Positions 8,354-17,277 of a stretch of DNA of 39,410 nucleotides are shown here, one piece after another (the stretch's first letter is position 1; every line of letters begins with the position of its first letter). The notes below the pieces were generated by a model that searched no databases, was not told the origin of the DNA, and saw nothing but the letters and a program-made list of their open reading frames with translations. This DNA is from Symplocastrum torsivum CPER-KK1 (lineage in GTDB: Bacteria > Cyanobacteriota > Cyanobacteriia > Cyanobacteriales > Coleofasciculaceae). Both the position numbers and the translations under genes were made by a program. The DNA lies in contig JAHHIF010000069.1 in the NCBI GenBank assembly GCA_019358875.1, positions 1 through 39,410 of the forward strand, given 5' to 3'.

Positions 8354-8581
8354 ACTTCCTATGTAATAGCAAGTCCATCTGGCAAAGTTGGTGGTGAAAA
8401 GAGATTAGACCCAGAAAGCGCTGGGGAAGTGATCACTATTTACTAGAGGAGTTTTCGGAAATAGTATTTCGAGCAAACTCTTGCACTACTGTGCAAGGGC
8501 TAATATCCTTTCTCAGGGAATCCAGATAAATGGGAACATATAACGGATATAACAAACACACTCTAGAATCTCGCCACGTTC
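8354..8581. other. Short spacer between TpsA gene and ilvD remnant
   Basis: About 230 bp between convergent coding remains. I see no gene or clear terminator here. Confidence 0.4.
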
Positions 8582-9133
8582 TCAAGGAACCGATTGAGAT
8601 GGGTTGTCGTCTTTACTGTCGTTCGCGGCAACCACCATCGCATCCACCAAGTCCAGTTTGTGGTCTGCGAGCTTCGTCTTGCCCGCTTCCATAGGACCGC
8701 CGGAGACAAATACTGTAGGAATGTTGAGACGCAAGGCGGCCATCAACATACCGGGGGTGATTTTGTCACAGTTGGAAATGCAGACTAGGGCGTCGGCACA
8801 ATGGGCGTTGACCATGTACTCGACTGAATCGGCGATAATTTCGCGCGAAGGCAGGCTGTAGAGCATCCCGTCATGACCCATAGCGATGCCATCGTCCACG
8901 GCGATGGTGTTGAATTCCTTGGCGACACCACCGACCGCTTCAATCTCACGGCATACCAATTGACCCAAATCCTTCAGATGAACGTGTCCAGGTACGAATT
9001 GGGTAAAGGAGTTAGCGACGGCAATGATTGGCTTCTCGAAATCCTCGGTGTGCATTCCGGTGGCGCGCCAGAGAGCACGGGCACCAGCCATATTGCGTCC
9101 GTGGGTGGAGGTTTTGGAGCGATAGGTGGGCAT
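8582..9133 (-). pseudogene. ilvD: Dihydroxy-acid dehydratase, N-terminal fragment (proteobacterial type)
   Basis: From ATG at 9133 the frame reads MPTYRSKTSTHGRNMAGARA and continues through NSFTQFVPGHVHLKDLG, KEFNTIAVDDGIAMGHDGML, CISNCDKITPGMLMA and FVSGGPMEAGKTKL. It diverges after LVDAMVVAANDS and stops. IlvD makes 2-keto acids for branched-chain amino acid synthesis and is 550-620 residues; only about 175 remain. The third cluster-binding region (CPTCGSCSGMF) and everything after it are missing, so it cannot be active. The wording is that of Escherichia-type IlvD, not the usual cyanobacterial type, which suggests a transferred then broken gene. An upstream in-frame ATG at 9223 is unlikely to be the start. 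Confidence 0.85.
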
Positions 9134-9312
9134 GACGCATTCTATTCGTCTAAGGGTTCTTAATAGTCTAGACTTTATGGTTGTGTCACAAAAACTTCGA
9201 GAGTGACAAACGCTGTGTGTCAATCGAGCGTGCGAGCGCTTTTTCTCTGAGAGCTGGTAACTAATTGTTCAATCAATAGCTGTAGAAAATCTTGTCGGCT
9301 CAACCAAAATTG

Positions 9313-9819
9313 ATGAATATTCGCTCTCGAACTCCTAAAGACGACCAGGCGATAGCTGAACTCAACCGATTAGCCTTTAAGCGGGGTAATGAGGCTTCAC
9401 TGGTTGAATCTATTCGTCAAACTAACTGCTATATTCCAGAACTTGAGCTGGTTGCCGAAATGGACTGTGGCGTAGTTGGTCACATATTATTCAGTTACAT
9501 CGACCTAGTCGGGCAAGAAAATCTGCAAGTAATCGGTCTAGCTCCGATGGCTGTAATGCCGGAGTTTCAGGGACAGGGTTTTGGCAGTGCACTGGTGCGA
9601 GCCGGTTTAGAAACGGCTTCATCCTTGGGAGAATTAATGATTATTGTCTTGGGGTCTCCTCAGTTCTACTCACGCTTTGGCTTTGAGCCTTCAGTTATTT
9701 ATGGAATAGAATCACCTTTTGAGGTGCCAGAAGAGTTTTTTCGGGTCAAACCCTTGAAGAACTATCAGGAACGCTATAGGGGAAAGCTTATCTATCCACC
9801 AGCTTTCAAGGGAGTGTAA
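9313..9819 (+). CDS. GNAT family N-acetyltransferase (YhbS-like)
   Basis: 168 residues beginning MNIRSRTPKDDQAIAELNRL, the common start of small GNAT enzymes. The acetyl-CoA-binding motif is APMAVMPEFQGQGFGSALV (Q-x2-G-x-G/A), followed by LGSPQFYSRFGFEPS, the usual YhbS-subgroup motif. It transfers an acetyl group from acetyl-CoA to an unknown amine. The ATG at 9313 matches family starts better than the upstream TTG at 9292. It is divergent from the ilvD remnant, with no operon partner. Confidence 0.85.
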   Translation: MNIRSRTPKDDQAIAELNRLAFKRGNEASLVESIRQTNCYIPELELVAEMDCGVVGHILFSYIDLVGQENLQVIGLAPMAVMPEFQGQGFGSALVRAGLETASSLGELMIIVLGSPQFYSRFGFEPSVIYGIESPFEVPEEFFRVKPLKNYQERYRGKLIYPPAFKGV

Positions 9820-9907
9820 AAAGCTAAGGCAAACGTTAGGTCAAAGGTTACAGCTAATGTTCCACCAAATGAGCCAATCGTGGAATAGCTTCAGTACCGG
9901 ATTTTTG

Positions 9908-9939
9908 TGTCCCAGGTAAACATCTCTCTATCTGGGACA
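9908..9939. repeat. 8-bp inverted repeat TGTCCCAG/CTGGGACA
   Basis: TGTCCCAG (9908-9915) and CTGGGACA (9932-9939) face each other across 16 bases, and a third copy (TGGGACA) overlaps the start of the dead recombinase at 10004. The same heptamer clusters near 3681-3784 beside the truncated ATPase copy. It may be a recombinase or repressor binding site. Confidence 0.45.
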
Positions 9940-10003
9940 ATAAAAGAACTGGATCAGGAACGAGAAACCTAACCTTCCAGACTCCCAATTTTTGAGACTT
10001 TAA

Positions 10004-10222
10004 ATGGGACAAAAAGCACCACCCAAGGGAGCCGTCATTTATTACAGAGTTTCGACGGACGACTAATCAAGTGATCGTCAGGAGCAAGACCTAAAAGCGT
10101 ATGCCAAAAAAGCTGGTTGTCAGGTGATAGGCATCTATAAGAAAGCTGCCAGCAGCGCTAAAGACAGGAGAGTAGGCACAGCCGTAGGCAGGGCTACGCA
10201 GTGTTGTTATGGTTGTGTCTGA
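10004..10222 (+). pseudogene. Serine recombinase (resolvase) N-terminal fragment with in-frame stop
   Basis: From ATG at 10004 the frame reads MGQKAPPKGAVIYYRVSTDD, then TAA at codon 21, then SSDRQEQDLKAYAKKAGCQV and IGIYKKAASSAKDRR. YYRVSTDDQ is the catalytic-serine motif of serine recombinases; the stop looks like a single CAA-to-TAA change. After KDRR the sequence becomes an unrelated GC-rich repeat-like stretch, so the catalytic domain is also truncated. It lies just before the intact P-loop ATPase gene and probably marks a dead mobile element. Confidence 0.75.
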
Positions 10223-10241
10223 ACGATGATTGTGGAACCTC

Positions 10242-11594
10242 ATGACAATAAACTTAGATTTACGAAGATTTTTTCAGGCGTGTAATCCTGCAAAAACCCT
10301 CGTAATTGGGAATCCTAAAGACCAGAAGTACTACATTGATTTTTCTTCGGTACGCGGGGGCGAAATCATTGAAGAGATGGGGCAAACGATTACATTTCTC
10401 TCCCCCGAGCCAACCTGCCAGTTGTTCACCGGACACATCGGCTGTGGCAAGTCCACGGAGTTGTTGCGGCTGCAAGCTGAACTGGAGCAGCAGGGGTATC
10501 ATGTGGTTTACTTCGAGTCCTCTCAGGACTTGGATATGGGGGACGTGGATGTCAGCGATATTCTGCTAGCGATCGCGCGTCGAGTGAGCGAAAGTCTCGA
10601 AGCGGTCAACATTAAACTCAAACCGGGGTACTTTACCAACCTATTGCACGAAAGCGTTGAGTTCTTGAAAACACCGGTAGAGCTGGGTTTTGAGGCAAGT
10701 TTGCCTGTCGGCATTGGCAAACTCACCGCGAAAACCAAAGAGAGTCCCAAACTCCGCAGTCAGTTAAGGCAATACCTGGAACCCCGAACAGACAGCATTT
10801 TAGAAGCGCTCAATAAAGAAATACTCGGACGGGCAACTGAGGAACTTCAGCGACAAGGAAAAGAAGGACTGGTAGTGATTATCGATAACCTAGATCGGGT
10901 AGATAATCGACCCAAAGAATCAGGGCGAACCCAGCCCGAATACTTATTTGTAGACCGGGGCGAACAGTTGAGCAGGCTGAAGTGTCACGTAGTTTACACC
11001 CTTCCCCTGGTTTTGATGTTCTCGAATGATTATCAATCCTTGAAAAATCGCTTAGGGGGTGGGACGGGTCCGAAGGTGTTGCCTATGGTGCCGGTGAAGT
11101 TACGCGATGGCGGTGACTGCACTGAGGGACTCGCCCAGTTGCGACAGATGGTGTTAGCCAGAGCTTTCCCCGACGTGCCGCCAGAGCAACGCCTTAATTT
11201 AATTACAGAGATTTTTGATAGTGCTGAAACTTTAGACCGACTGTGCCGTATCAGTGGGGGTCACGTCCGCAATTTGCTGGGTTTGTTGTTTAGCTGTATT
11301 CAGAAGAACAAAAAGCTTCCCATCTTGCGAGACTCTTTAGAAAAAGTGATTCGGGAACAGCGCAATGAAATGCTTTTATCAATTGACGAGCCGGAGTGGG
11401 AGTTGCTGCGTCAAGTGGCGCAACGCAAAAGGGTAAGCAGCGAGGACAGATACCAAACCTTGTTGCGGAGTTTGTTTGTGTTTGAATACCGCTATGGTGA
11501 TGATGGGCTATGGTTTGATATCAATCCAATATTGGCAGAAGCGGGAGAATTGATTGAGAATGAGTCAGAATTCAGAAGTCGGAATTCACAATAA
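10242..11594 (+). CDS. P-loop ATPase, partner of the WD40 STAND protein
   Basis: 450 residues starting MTINLDLRRFFQACNPAKTL. Walker A is GHIGCGKST at residues 64-72 and Walker B is GLVVIIDNLDRV at about 209-220. The region around HVRNLLGLLFSCIQ resembles the sensor/helical part of AAA/STAND ATPases. The C-terminal region (WELLRQVAQRKRVSSEDRYQ...LFVFEYR) looks like a winged helix. No effector or membrane segment is visible. The ATG at 10242 is preferred over a TTG at 10230. The STAND-WD40 gene follows after 130 bp on the same strand, and this pairing suggests one functional unit, probably a conflict or signalling system. A truncated paralogue lies at 3503-3694. Confidence 0.78.
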   Translation: MTINLDLRRFFQACNPAKTLVIGNPKDQKYYIDFSSVRGGEIIEEMGQTITFLSPEPTCQLFTGHIGCGKSTELLRLQAELEQQGYHVVYFESSQDLDMGDVDVSDILLAIARRVSESLEAVNIKLKPGYFTNLLHESVEFLKTPVELGFEASLPVGIGKLTAKTKESPKLRSQLRQYLEPRTDSILEALNKEILGRATEELQRQGKEGLVVIIDNLDRVDNRPKESGRTQPEYLFVDRGEQLSRLKCHVVYTLPLVLMFSNDYQSLKNRLGGGTGPKVLPMVPVKLRDGGDCTEGLAQLRQMVLARAFPDVPPEQRLNLITEIFDSAETLDRLCRISGGHVRNLLGLLFSCIQKNKKLPILRDSLEKVIREQRNEMLLSIDEPEWELLRQVAQRKRVSSEDRYQTLLRSLFVFEYRYGDDGLWFDINPILAEAGELIENESEFRSRNSQ

Positions 11595-11724
11595 CCATAA
11601 GTGGAGATGCGATAAATCGGCATCTCTACAAGAGAAACATTTCGGATTTATGCCCGGCTGCACTAGCAAGTCATATAGCCCCATTTTTGCTAATGACTCC
11701 TGATTCCTGAGTTCTTTTTTGGTC

Positions 11725-14700
11725 ATGACTGAACCACAACTACCAGAAGATGTCAATGCTTCTAACGAAAGTTCGTTTCAGGAGCTGAAATGGACGATAG
11801 AGATGTCTCAGGGGCAATTTGTGCTGATTTTGGCGCAGTGCAACTACGAGCATTTGCGCTCGCATTTAATCCAGCGCCTGCATCAGGAGTGTTCGGTTGC
11901 CATTCGAGAAATCCATCTGGAGAAGTCGGACAAGACCCTTTATACAACGATAGTTAACGAACTCAAAGGGGAGCAGCCGCCTGCTGTGATGGTGTTGGGC
12001 TTGGAGGCGGTAAGCAACCTCGAACCACTACTGACTTCTAGCAACCAAGTGCGGGAAGAGTTTCGCAAGAACTTTGCTTTCCCACTGGTGCTGTGGATTA
12101 ATGACCAGATTTTGCGGCAGATGATTCGGTTAGTGCCGGATTTTAAGAGTTGGAGTACCAGCTTTAAGTTTGCGAACGCCACTGATGAGCTGCTTAATCT
12201 GCTCTGGCAACGGGTGGATGCTGCATTTTCTGCGGTTTTGGAGGCGGGTGCTTCTGAGTTTCCGCCGAATGCAACGATTCTTGGCGCTTGCTATCAGCTA
12301 GAGTTGGAGTCAGCTTTACGAGATTTGCACAGTCGCAGGATTGACTTGGCATCCGAACTCGAAGCTTGTCTGGAATTTGTTTTAGGTCAAGATGATTACG
12401 CCAGCAACCAGATTGATGGGGCATTAGCCCGCTATCAGAAATGTAGAGAAGTCTTAACAAACGCTTCGATATCACCAGAACGGCTGGGAGTCCTTCTGTT
12501 TCACATCGGTTTATGCTATTGCCGTCATGCAGAACAGCAGCAAACAGAAAGCCAGCGCTACTGGGAGGCAGCTAGGGATGCGTTGCAAGAATGCATCAGA
12601 ATCTTCGAGCAGGCTCAGCGTCTAGATTTGGTTGCTAAGTTTATCGGTCAACTGGGCGAGGTGCTGCAACACCTGAAACAGTGGGATGAGTTGCAGGCAC
12701 TGGCTCAGAAGTCGCTGAATTTGCATCAAACCGATAGCCCTTCGGTAGAGACTAAGGCTTCCGTGTCCCCACAGGCTCAGGATTATGGCTTTTTGGCGGC
12801 GGTGGCTTTGGCGCGTTCGCAGTGGACTCAGGCGTGTCAAGCGGCTGAGCAAGCGTTGCAAATCTTGGCTGATGCCCCCGAGGCATCGCAGCCTCACCGA
12901 GCTTTATATCGGCTACAGTTGGCTTGGGCGCAGCAGGAGTTAGGTGAGTTGCCCTCCGCAGTCAATCAGCTAGAAGCGGCACGACAGGAATCTCAGCCGC
13001 AGGATGACTTGAAGCTTTACATCCGGATTTTAGAGCAGTTGCAAAAGCTCTACTTTCAGCAAGGGGAATACCTCAAAGCTTATGAGGTTAAGCAAAAACA
13101 GCGTTCCCTTGAGCAGCAGTTTGGCTTTCGGGCTTTCATTGGTGCGGGACGGTTAGAGGCACAGATGGAGGTAGGGGCTAAGGCTTTCGTGCCTCTACAG
13201 GCGTTGGAGATTGAGGTGTCAGGGCGGCGGCAAGATGTCAATCGTTTGATTGAGCGCCTAACGCGGCCTGACATAAAACTGACGGTTATTCATGGGCAGT
13301 CGGGGGTGGGGAAGAGTTCGATTGTCAATGCCGGGTTAGTCCCAGCGCTGAAACAGCGAACGATTGAGACGCGGGATGTATTGCCCGTGGTGCTGCGGGT
13401 TTACACCAATTGGGTGGAGGATTTGGGGAGATGTTTGGTTCAAGAGTTGAAGGTTGAAGGTTCAAAAACTAACTTTCAACCTGCTAACTTTCAAACGCTT
13501 GTAGAACAATTACGCCGCAATGGCGACAGTAATCTCTTCACAGCCCTTATTTTTGACCAATTTGAAGAGTTTTTCTTTGTTTACAAAGACCTCACCCATA
13601 GAAAATCTTTTTTTGAATTTCTAGCAGCCACTTTAGATATCCCCTATGTGAAAATCATCCTCTCACTGCGGGAAGATTACTTGCATTATTTATTGGAGTG
13701 CAATCGCATTTACAATTTGGGGGCGATTAATAACGATATTCTCAGCAAGCAGATTCTTTACTACTTAGGCAACTTCTCGCGAGACGATGCAAAGTTAATT
13801 ATCGAACGCTTGACAAATCGCACGCCGTTTAAATTAGAACCGGGTTTAGTGGAACAGCTGGTGGATGAGCTGGCGGCGGAACTCGATGAAGTGCGTCCGA
13901 TTGAGTTGCAGGTGGTGGGGGCGCAACTGCAAACTGAGAATATTACTACCCTAGAACAGTATAGGGAAAAGGGGCCGAAGGCAAAGCTGGTTGAACGCTA
14001 TTTAGAAGAGGTGATTCGAGACTGTGGCTCTGGGAATGAACGTGCTGCTCGCTCAGTTCTGTACTTGCTCACCGTTGAAAATAATACTCGTCCCCTCAAG
14101 ACTCGGAGTGAGTTAGCGAAGGATTTAGCCGCAGAAGCGGATAAATTAGATTTAGTCTTAGAGATTTTTGTCAAATCGGGATTATTGTTTCTGCTGCCAG
14201 CCGTGCCGGAGAGTTACTATCAACTGGTGCATGATTATCTGGTGACGTTCATTCGGCAGCAACAAGGGTCGGAAATATTAGCGGAACTGGCACGAGAGAG
14301 AGAACAAAGAATCCGCTCTGAAGCGAAGTACAATCGCTTTTTGAAACGGGCGCTTGCTGGGGCGGTTGTAGCTATGTTTGGGTTGGCAGGTTTGGCAGCT
14401 TCGGCTGTATGGCTCTGGCAGAATGCAGAATCTCAAAAAAAGCTAATACTCGCCCGCGAGTTAGGAACCCAAGCAGCCTGGACGAAAAATCAGAGAGAAA
14501 ATCTGCTGCCCCGCAGTATCTTACTGGCTATCGAATCTATGCAGCGCTCTAGGCAGCAATCCCCTTCGATGGAGGCCGATCAAGTTCTGCGGGATGGATT
14601 GCCCTTGCTCTCCCCCTCTGTAGCCCGCCTCAACCACGAGTATCCCGTATATGCCGTTGCCTTCAGCCCGGATGGCAAGTTCCTTGCTACTGCCAGAGAA

Positions 14701-16593
14701 GACAAAACCGCCCGGATCTGGGATGCTAGCAGTGGCAGAGAAATCCTTCGCTTCAGCCATGAGAATATTGTAAGAGCCGTCGCCTTCAGCCCAAAAGGCA
14801 AGTTAATTGCTACTGGTAGTTTGGACAAAACTGCTCGGGTGTGGGATGCCAGCGGTGGTAAACAACTCCTCCGTCTGAACCACGATAAGCTTGTAAGAGC
14901 CGTTGCCTTCAGCCCAGATGGTAAGTTTCTCGCTACTACTAGCGATGACAAAACTGCCCGGATCTGGGATGTCAACAGTGGCAAAGAACTCTATCGTCTC
15001 AATCACCAAGCTCCCGTTAATGGCGTCGCCTTCAGCCCAAATGGCAAGTTCCTAGCTACTGGTAGTGGTGACAAAACCATCCGGGTGTGGGATGCCAGCA
15101 GTGGTAAACAACTCCACCGTCTCAATTACGAGTATCCCGTAAATGCTGTTGCCTTCAGCTCGGATGGCAAGTTCCTCGCTACTGGTAGTTCGGACAAAAC
15201 CGTCCGGATTTGGGATGCCAACCTTGGCAAAGAAATTCTCCACGTTAGCCATCAGGCTCCCGTAAATGCCGTCGCCTTCAGCTCGGATGGCAAGTTCCTC
15301 GCTACTGCTAGTGAAGACAACACCACCCGAATATGGGATGCCAACAGTGGCAAAGAACTCCACCGCCTTAGCCACGAGTATGACGTAAGAGCTGTCGCCT
15401 TCAGCCCGGATGGCAAGTTTCTCGCTACTGGTAGTTTGGACAAAACTGCCCGGATTTGGGATGTCAGCCCTGGCAAAGTATTCTATCATCTCGATCACCA
15501 GGCTCCGGTATATGCTGTCGCCTTCAGCCCGGATGGCAAGTTCCTCGCTACTACCAGTGAGGACAACACGGCCCGAATATGGGATGCCAACAGTGGCCAA
15601 CCACTCCACCGCCTCAGCTACGAGAGTGATACAAGAGCCGCTTTTTCCGTAAGAGCCGTAGCGTTCAGCTCAGATGGTAAGTTCACTGTCAGTGAGGACG
15701 ATGCTGTCTGGGTGTGGGATGCCAACAGTGGGAAACAGCTCTTCCGTCTCAGCCACGAGGATCTCGTAACAGGGGTTGCTTTCAGCCCTGATGGTAAGTT
15801 CCTCGCTACTGCTAGTTTTGACAAAACCGCCCGAATATGGGATGTCAACACTGGCAAAGAACTCTATCGTCTTGGTCACCAAGCTTTGGTATATGACGTT
15901 GTCTTTAGTTCAGATAGCAAGTTCCTCGCTACTGGTAGTTCGGACAACACCGCCCGGATCTGGGATGCCAACAGTGGCCAACCACTCCACCGCCTCGCTA
16001 GCCACCAAGACGCTGTAAGAACCGTCACTTTCAGTGCCGATAGCAAGTTCCTGGCTACTGGTAGTTATGACAACGCCGTCTGGGTTTGGTCTGTCAGCAA
16101 TGGCAAACCACTTCATCGTCTCAGCCACAAGGATGACGTTAATTTTGTCGCCTTCAGCCCGGATGGCAAATTCCTTGCTACTGCTAGTACCGACAGAACT
16201 GGTCGGGTGTGGTCTGTCGTCAGTGGTAAACAACTCCACCGCTTCAGCCACGAGGGTAGTGTAAGAGCCGTCGCTTTCAGCCCGGATGGCAAATTTCTTG
16301 CTACTGCCAGTTTAGACAATACCGCCCAAGTGTGGTCTGTCAGCAGCGGCAGACGGCTCCACCGCCTCAGCCATTACGGTTACGTAAATGCTGTCGTCTT
16401 TAGCCCGGATGCTAAGTTCCTCGCTACTGCTAGTGAAGACAAGACTGCCAGAGTTTCTCTAGTAGGACTAGAGAATCTGATTACTGAAGCCTGTAGACGT
16501 TTAACCCGTAACCTAACACCAGAGGAGTGGCAACAATATCTGGGTGATGAACCGTACCGCAAGACCTGCCCGAATTTACCCCATCCATCCTAG
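11725..16593 (+). CDS. Giant TPR / STAND NTPase / transmembrane / WD40-repeat protein
   Basis: 1622 residues. Residues 1 to about 170 form a domain with P-loop-like alternation but no Walker A (LYTTIVNELKGEQPPAVMVL, REEFRKNFAFPLVLWINDQI), fitting the inactive-STAND domains described in cyanobacterial conflict systems. About 190-480 are TPR-like helices. The STAND NTPase has Walker A GQSGVGKSS near residue 523 and Walker B-like ALIFDQFEEFF near 605. A single hydrophobic segment (AGAVVAMFGLAGLAASAVWL) lies near 878-897. Fifteen WD-type repeats of about 42 residues run from about 970 to 1585, followed by a helical tail (LTPEEWQQYLGDEPYRKTCP). STAND proteins act as switches that oligomerise after sensing a ligand; no terminal effector is recognisable. 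The start at 11725 (ATG) is chosen over TTG at 11719. Confidence 0.85.
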   Translation: MTEPQLPEDVNASNESSFQELKWTIEMSQGQFVLILAQCNYEHLRSHLIQRLHQECSVAIREIHLEKSDKTLYTTIVNELKGEQPPAVMVLGLEAVSNLEPLLTSSNQVREEFRKNFAFPLVLWINDQILRQMIRLVPDFKSWSTSFKFANATDELLNLLWQRVDAAFSAVLEAGASEFPPNATILGACYQLELESALRDLHSRRIDLASELEACLEFVLGQDDYASNQIDGALARYQKCREVLTNASISPERLGVLLFHIGLCYCRHAEQQQTESQRYWEAARDALQECIRIFEQAQRLDLVAKFIGQLGEVLQHLKQWDELQALAQKSLNLHQTDSPSVETKASVSPQAQDYGFLAAVALARSQWTQACQAAEQALQILADAPEASQPHRALYRLQLAWAQQELGELPSAVNQLEAARQESQPQDDLKLYIRILEQLQKLYFQQGEYLKAYEVKQKQRSLEQQFGFRAFIGAGRLEAQMEVGAKAFVPLQALEIEVSGRRQDVNRLIERLTRPDIKLTVIHGQSGVGKSSIVNAGLVPALKQRTIETRDVLPVVLRVYTNWVEDLGRCLVQELKVEGSKTNFQPANFQTLVEQLRRNGDSNLFTALIFDQFEEFFFVYKDLTHRKSFFEFLAATLDIPYVKIILSLREDYLHYLLECNRIYNLGAINNDILSKQILYYLGNFSRDDAKLIIERLTNRTPFKLEPGLVEQLVDELAAELDEVRPIELQVVGAQLQTENITTLEQYREKGPKAKLVERYLEEVIRDCGSGNERAARSVLYLLTVENNTRPLKTRSELAKDLAAEADKLDLVLEIFVKSGLLFLLPAVPESYYQLVHDYLVTFIRQQQGSEILAELAREREQRIRSEAKYNRFLKRALAGAVVAMFGLAGLAASAVWLWQNAESQKKLILARELGTQAAWTKNQRENLLPRSILLAIESMQRSRQQSPSMEADQVLRDGLPLLSPSVARLNHEYPVYAVAFSPDGKFLATAREDKTARIWDASSGREILRFSHENIVRAVAFSPKGKLIATGSLDKTARVWDASGGKQLLRLNHDKLVRAVAFSPDGKFLATTSDDKTARIWDVNSGKELYRLNHQAPVNGVAFSPNGKFLATGSGDKTIRVWDASSGKQLHRLNYEYPVNAVAFSSDGKFLATGSSDKTVRIWDANLGKEILHVSHQAPVNAVAFSSDGKFLATASEDNTTRIWDANSGKELHRLSHEYDVRAVAFSPDGKFLATGSLDKTARIWDVSPGKVFYHLDHQAPVYAVAFSPDGKFLATTSEDNTARIWDANSGQPLHRLSYESDTRAAFSVRAVAFSSDGKFTVSEDDAVWVWDANSGKQLFRLSHEDLVTGVAFSPDGKFLATASFDKTARIWDVNTGKELYRLGHQALVYDVVFSSDSKFLATGSSDNTARIWDANSGQPLHRLASHQDAVRTVTFSADSKFLATGSYDNAVWVWSVSNGKPLHRLSHKDDVNFVAFSPDGKFLATASTDRTGRVWSVVSGKQLHRFSHEGSVRAVAFSPDGKFLATASLDNTAQVWSVSSGRRLHRLSHYGYVNAVVFSPDAKFLATASEDKTARVSLVGLENLITEACRRLTRNLTPEEWQQYLGDEPYRKTCPNLPHPS
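14632..16470 (+). repeat. WD40-coding tandem repeats, about 126-bp period
   Basis: About 15 tandem units encode variants of VAFSPDGKFLATxSxDKTAR followed by [I/V]WD. The frame core is nearly invariant, while the residues just before it (EYPVYA, ENIVRA, QAPVNG and so on) vary. High DNA similarity indicates recent internal duplication and is also the cause of many antisense open frames here. Confidence 0.85.
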
Positions 16594-16628
16594 CGTCGTT
16601 GTAAAGGCTGTAGAAGAAGCAGAAGATA

Positions 16629-17195
16629 TTAAGGATGTGATTGTTTATGAATATAGCGATAATAAGTCGCGGGTGAGATTTTCAGCGTCTCGCAAATGTC
16701 TTCTACACTGCGCGTCATATCGGCTGCCAATGACTTGCCAATGCTGATTTGTTTATCTGTCAAGATTCGTTTACGACCTCCCTTCTTGCCTCTGGCTCTG
16801 GCAGCCTCTAGTCCGGCGTTGGTGCGTTCACGAATTAAGTCCCGTTCAAATTCTGCGATCGCACCAAACACATGAAAAATTAACCTGCCCCCGCTGGTAG
16901 TGGTATCCAGGCTTTCCTGAATGCTTTTGAACCCAATGCCCCTATCACTTAATCCACGCACGACTTCAATAAGATGCCCCAACGAGCGACCGAGGCGATC
17001 GAGTTTCCACACGACCAAGATGTCACCTTCTCTGGCGTAGTCCAGGGCTTTATCCAGTCCGGGTCTAGTGGTTTTAGAGCCACTGACAATATCGGTGAAG
17101 ATTCTCTTTTTATCACAACCTACCTGGACTAAAGCATTAATTTGTAAGTCCAGTGACTGTGAAAGTGTACTAACCCTTGCATAACCGATAAGCAT
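16629..17195 (-). CDS. Serine recombinase / DNA resolvase-invertase family
   Basis: 188 residues. It starts MLIGYARVSTLSQSLDLQ, with the catalytic serine at residue 9. KLDRLGRSLGHLIE and GAIAEFERDLIRERTNAGLE are the typical core and E-helix motifs, then a basic GRKR and a C-terminal HTH (SVEDICETLKISPATYYRYI). This is the full short resolvase/invertase layout of the Tn3-resolvase/Pin group. It is convergent with the STAND gene, which ends 35 bp away. No transposase is adjacent, so it may serve plasmid resolution, inversion or a lost transposon. A 25-bp inverted repeat lies just upstream of its start. Confidence 0.92.
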   Translation of the reverse strand: MLIGYARVSTLSQSLDLQINALVQVGCDKKRIFTDIVSGSKTTRPGLDKALDYAREGDILVVWKLDRLGRSLGHLIEVVRGLSDRGIGFKSIQESLDTTTSGGRLIFHVFGAIAEFERDLIRERTNAGLEAARARGKKGGRKRILTDKQISIGKSLAADMTRSVEDICETLKISPATYYRYIHKQSHP

Positions 17196-17217
17196 TTTTA
17201 TCTTATAACCACAAACT

Positions 17218-17277
17218 TCTTCTCACTCTTTTATCAAAACTCATCATACCAGGAGTTTTGATAAAAGAGTGAGAAGA
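17218..17277. repeat. 25-bp perfect inverted repeat with 10-base loop
   Basis: Arms 17218-17242 and 17253-17277 are exact reverse complements (inner end AAAACTC/GAGTTTT), separated by ATCATACCAG. It lies 23 bp upstream of the serine recombinase start (minus strand) and about 240 bp before the PIWI-RE operon. It may be a recombination (res-like) site, an operator or a strong two-way terminator. Confidence 0.85.

Noticed and set aside
8594..9163. Plus-strand frames opposite ilvD
   Set aside because: They are shadows of the clearly recognisable ilvD fragment on the minus strand.
14521..16319. Many long minus-strand open frames opposite the WD40 repeats
   Set aside because: They repeat with the WD40 period and are antisense shadows of the repeated coding sequence, without ribosome sites or known motifs.
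14632..16470. Regular spacing of repeats, considered as a CRISPR array
   Set aside because: Units are about 126 bp, in frame and encode WD repeats; no short repeat/spacer pattern exists.
16544..16747. Plus-strand frame containing VVVKAVEEAEDIKDVIVYEY
   Set aside because: It overlaps the STAND 3' end and is antisense to the well-supported serine recombinase C-terminus.
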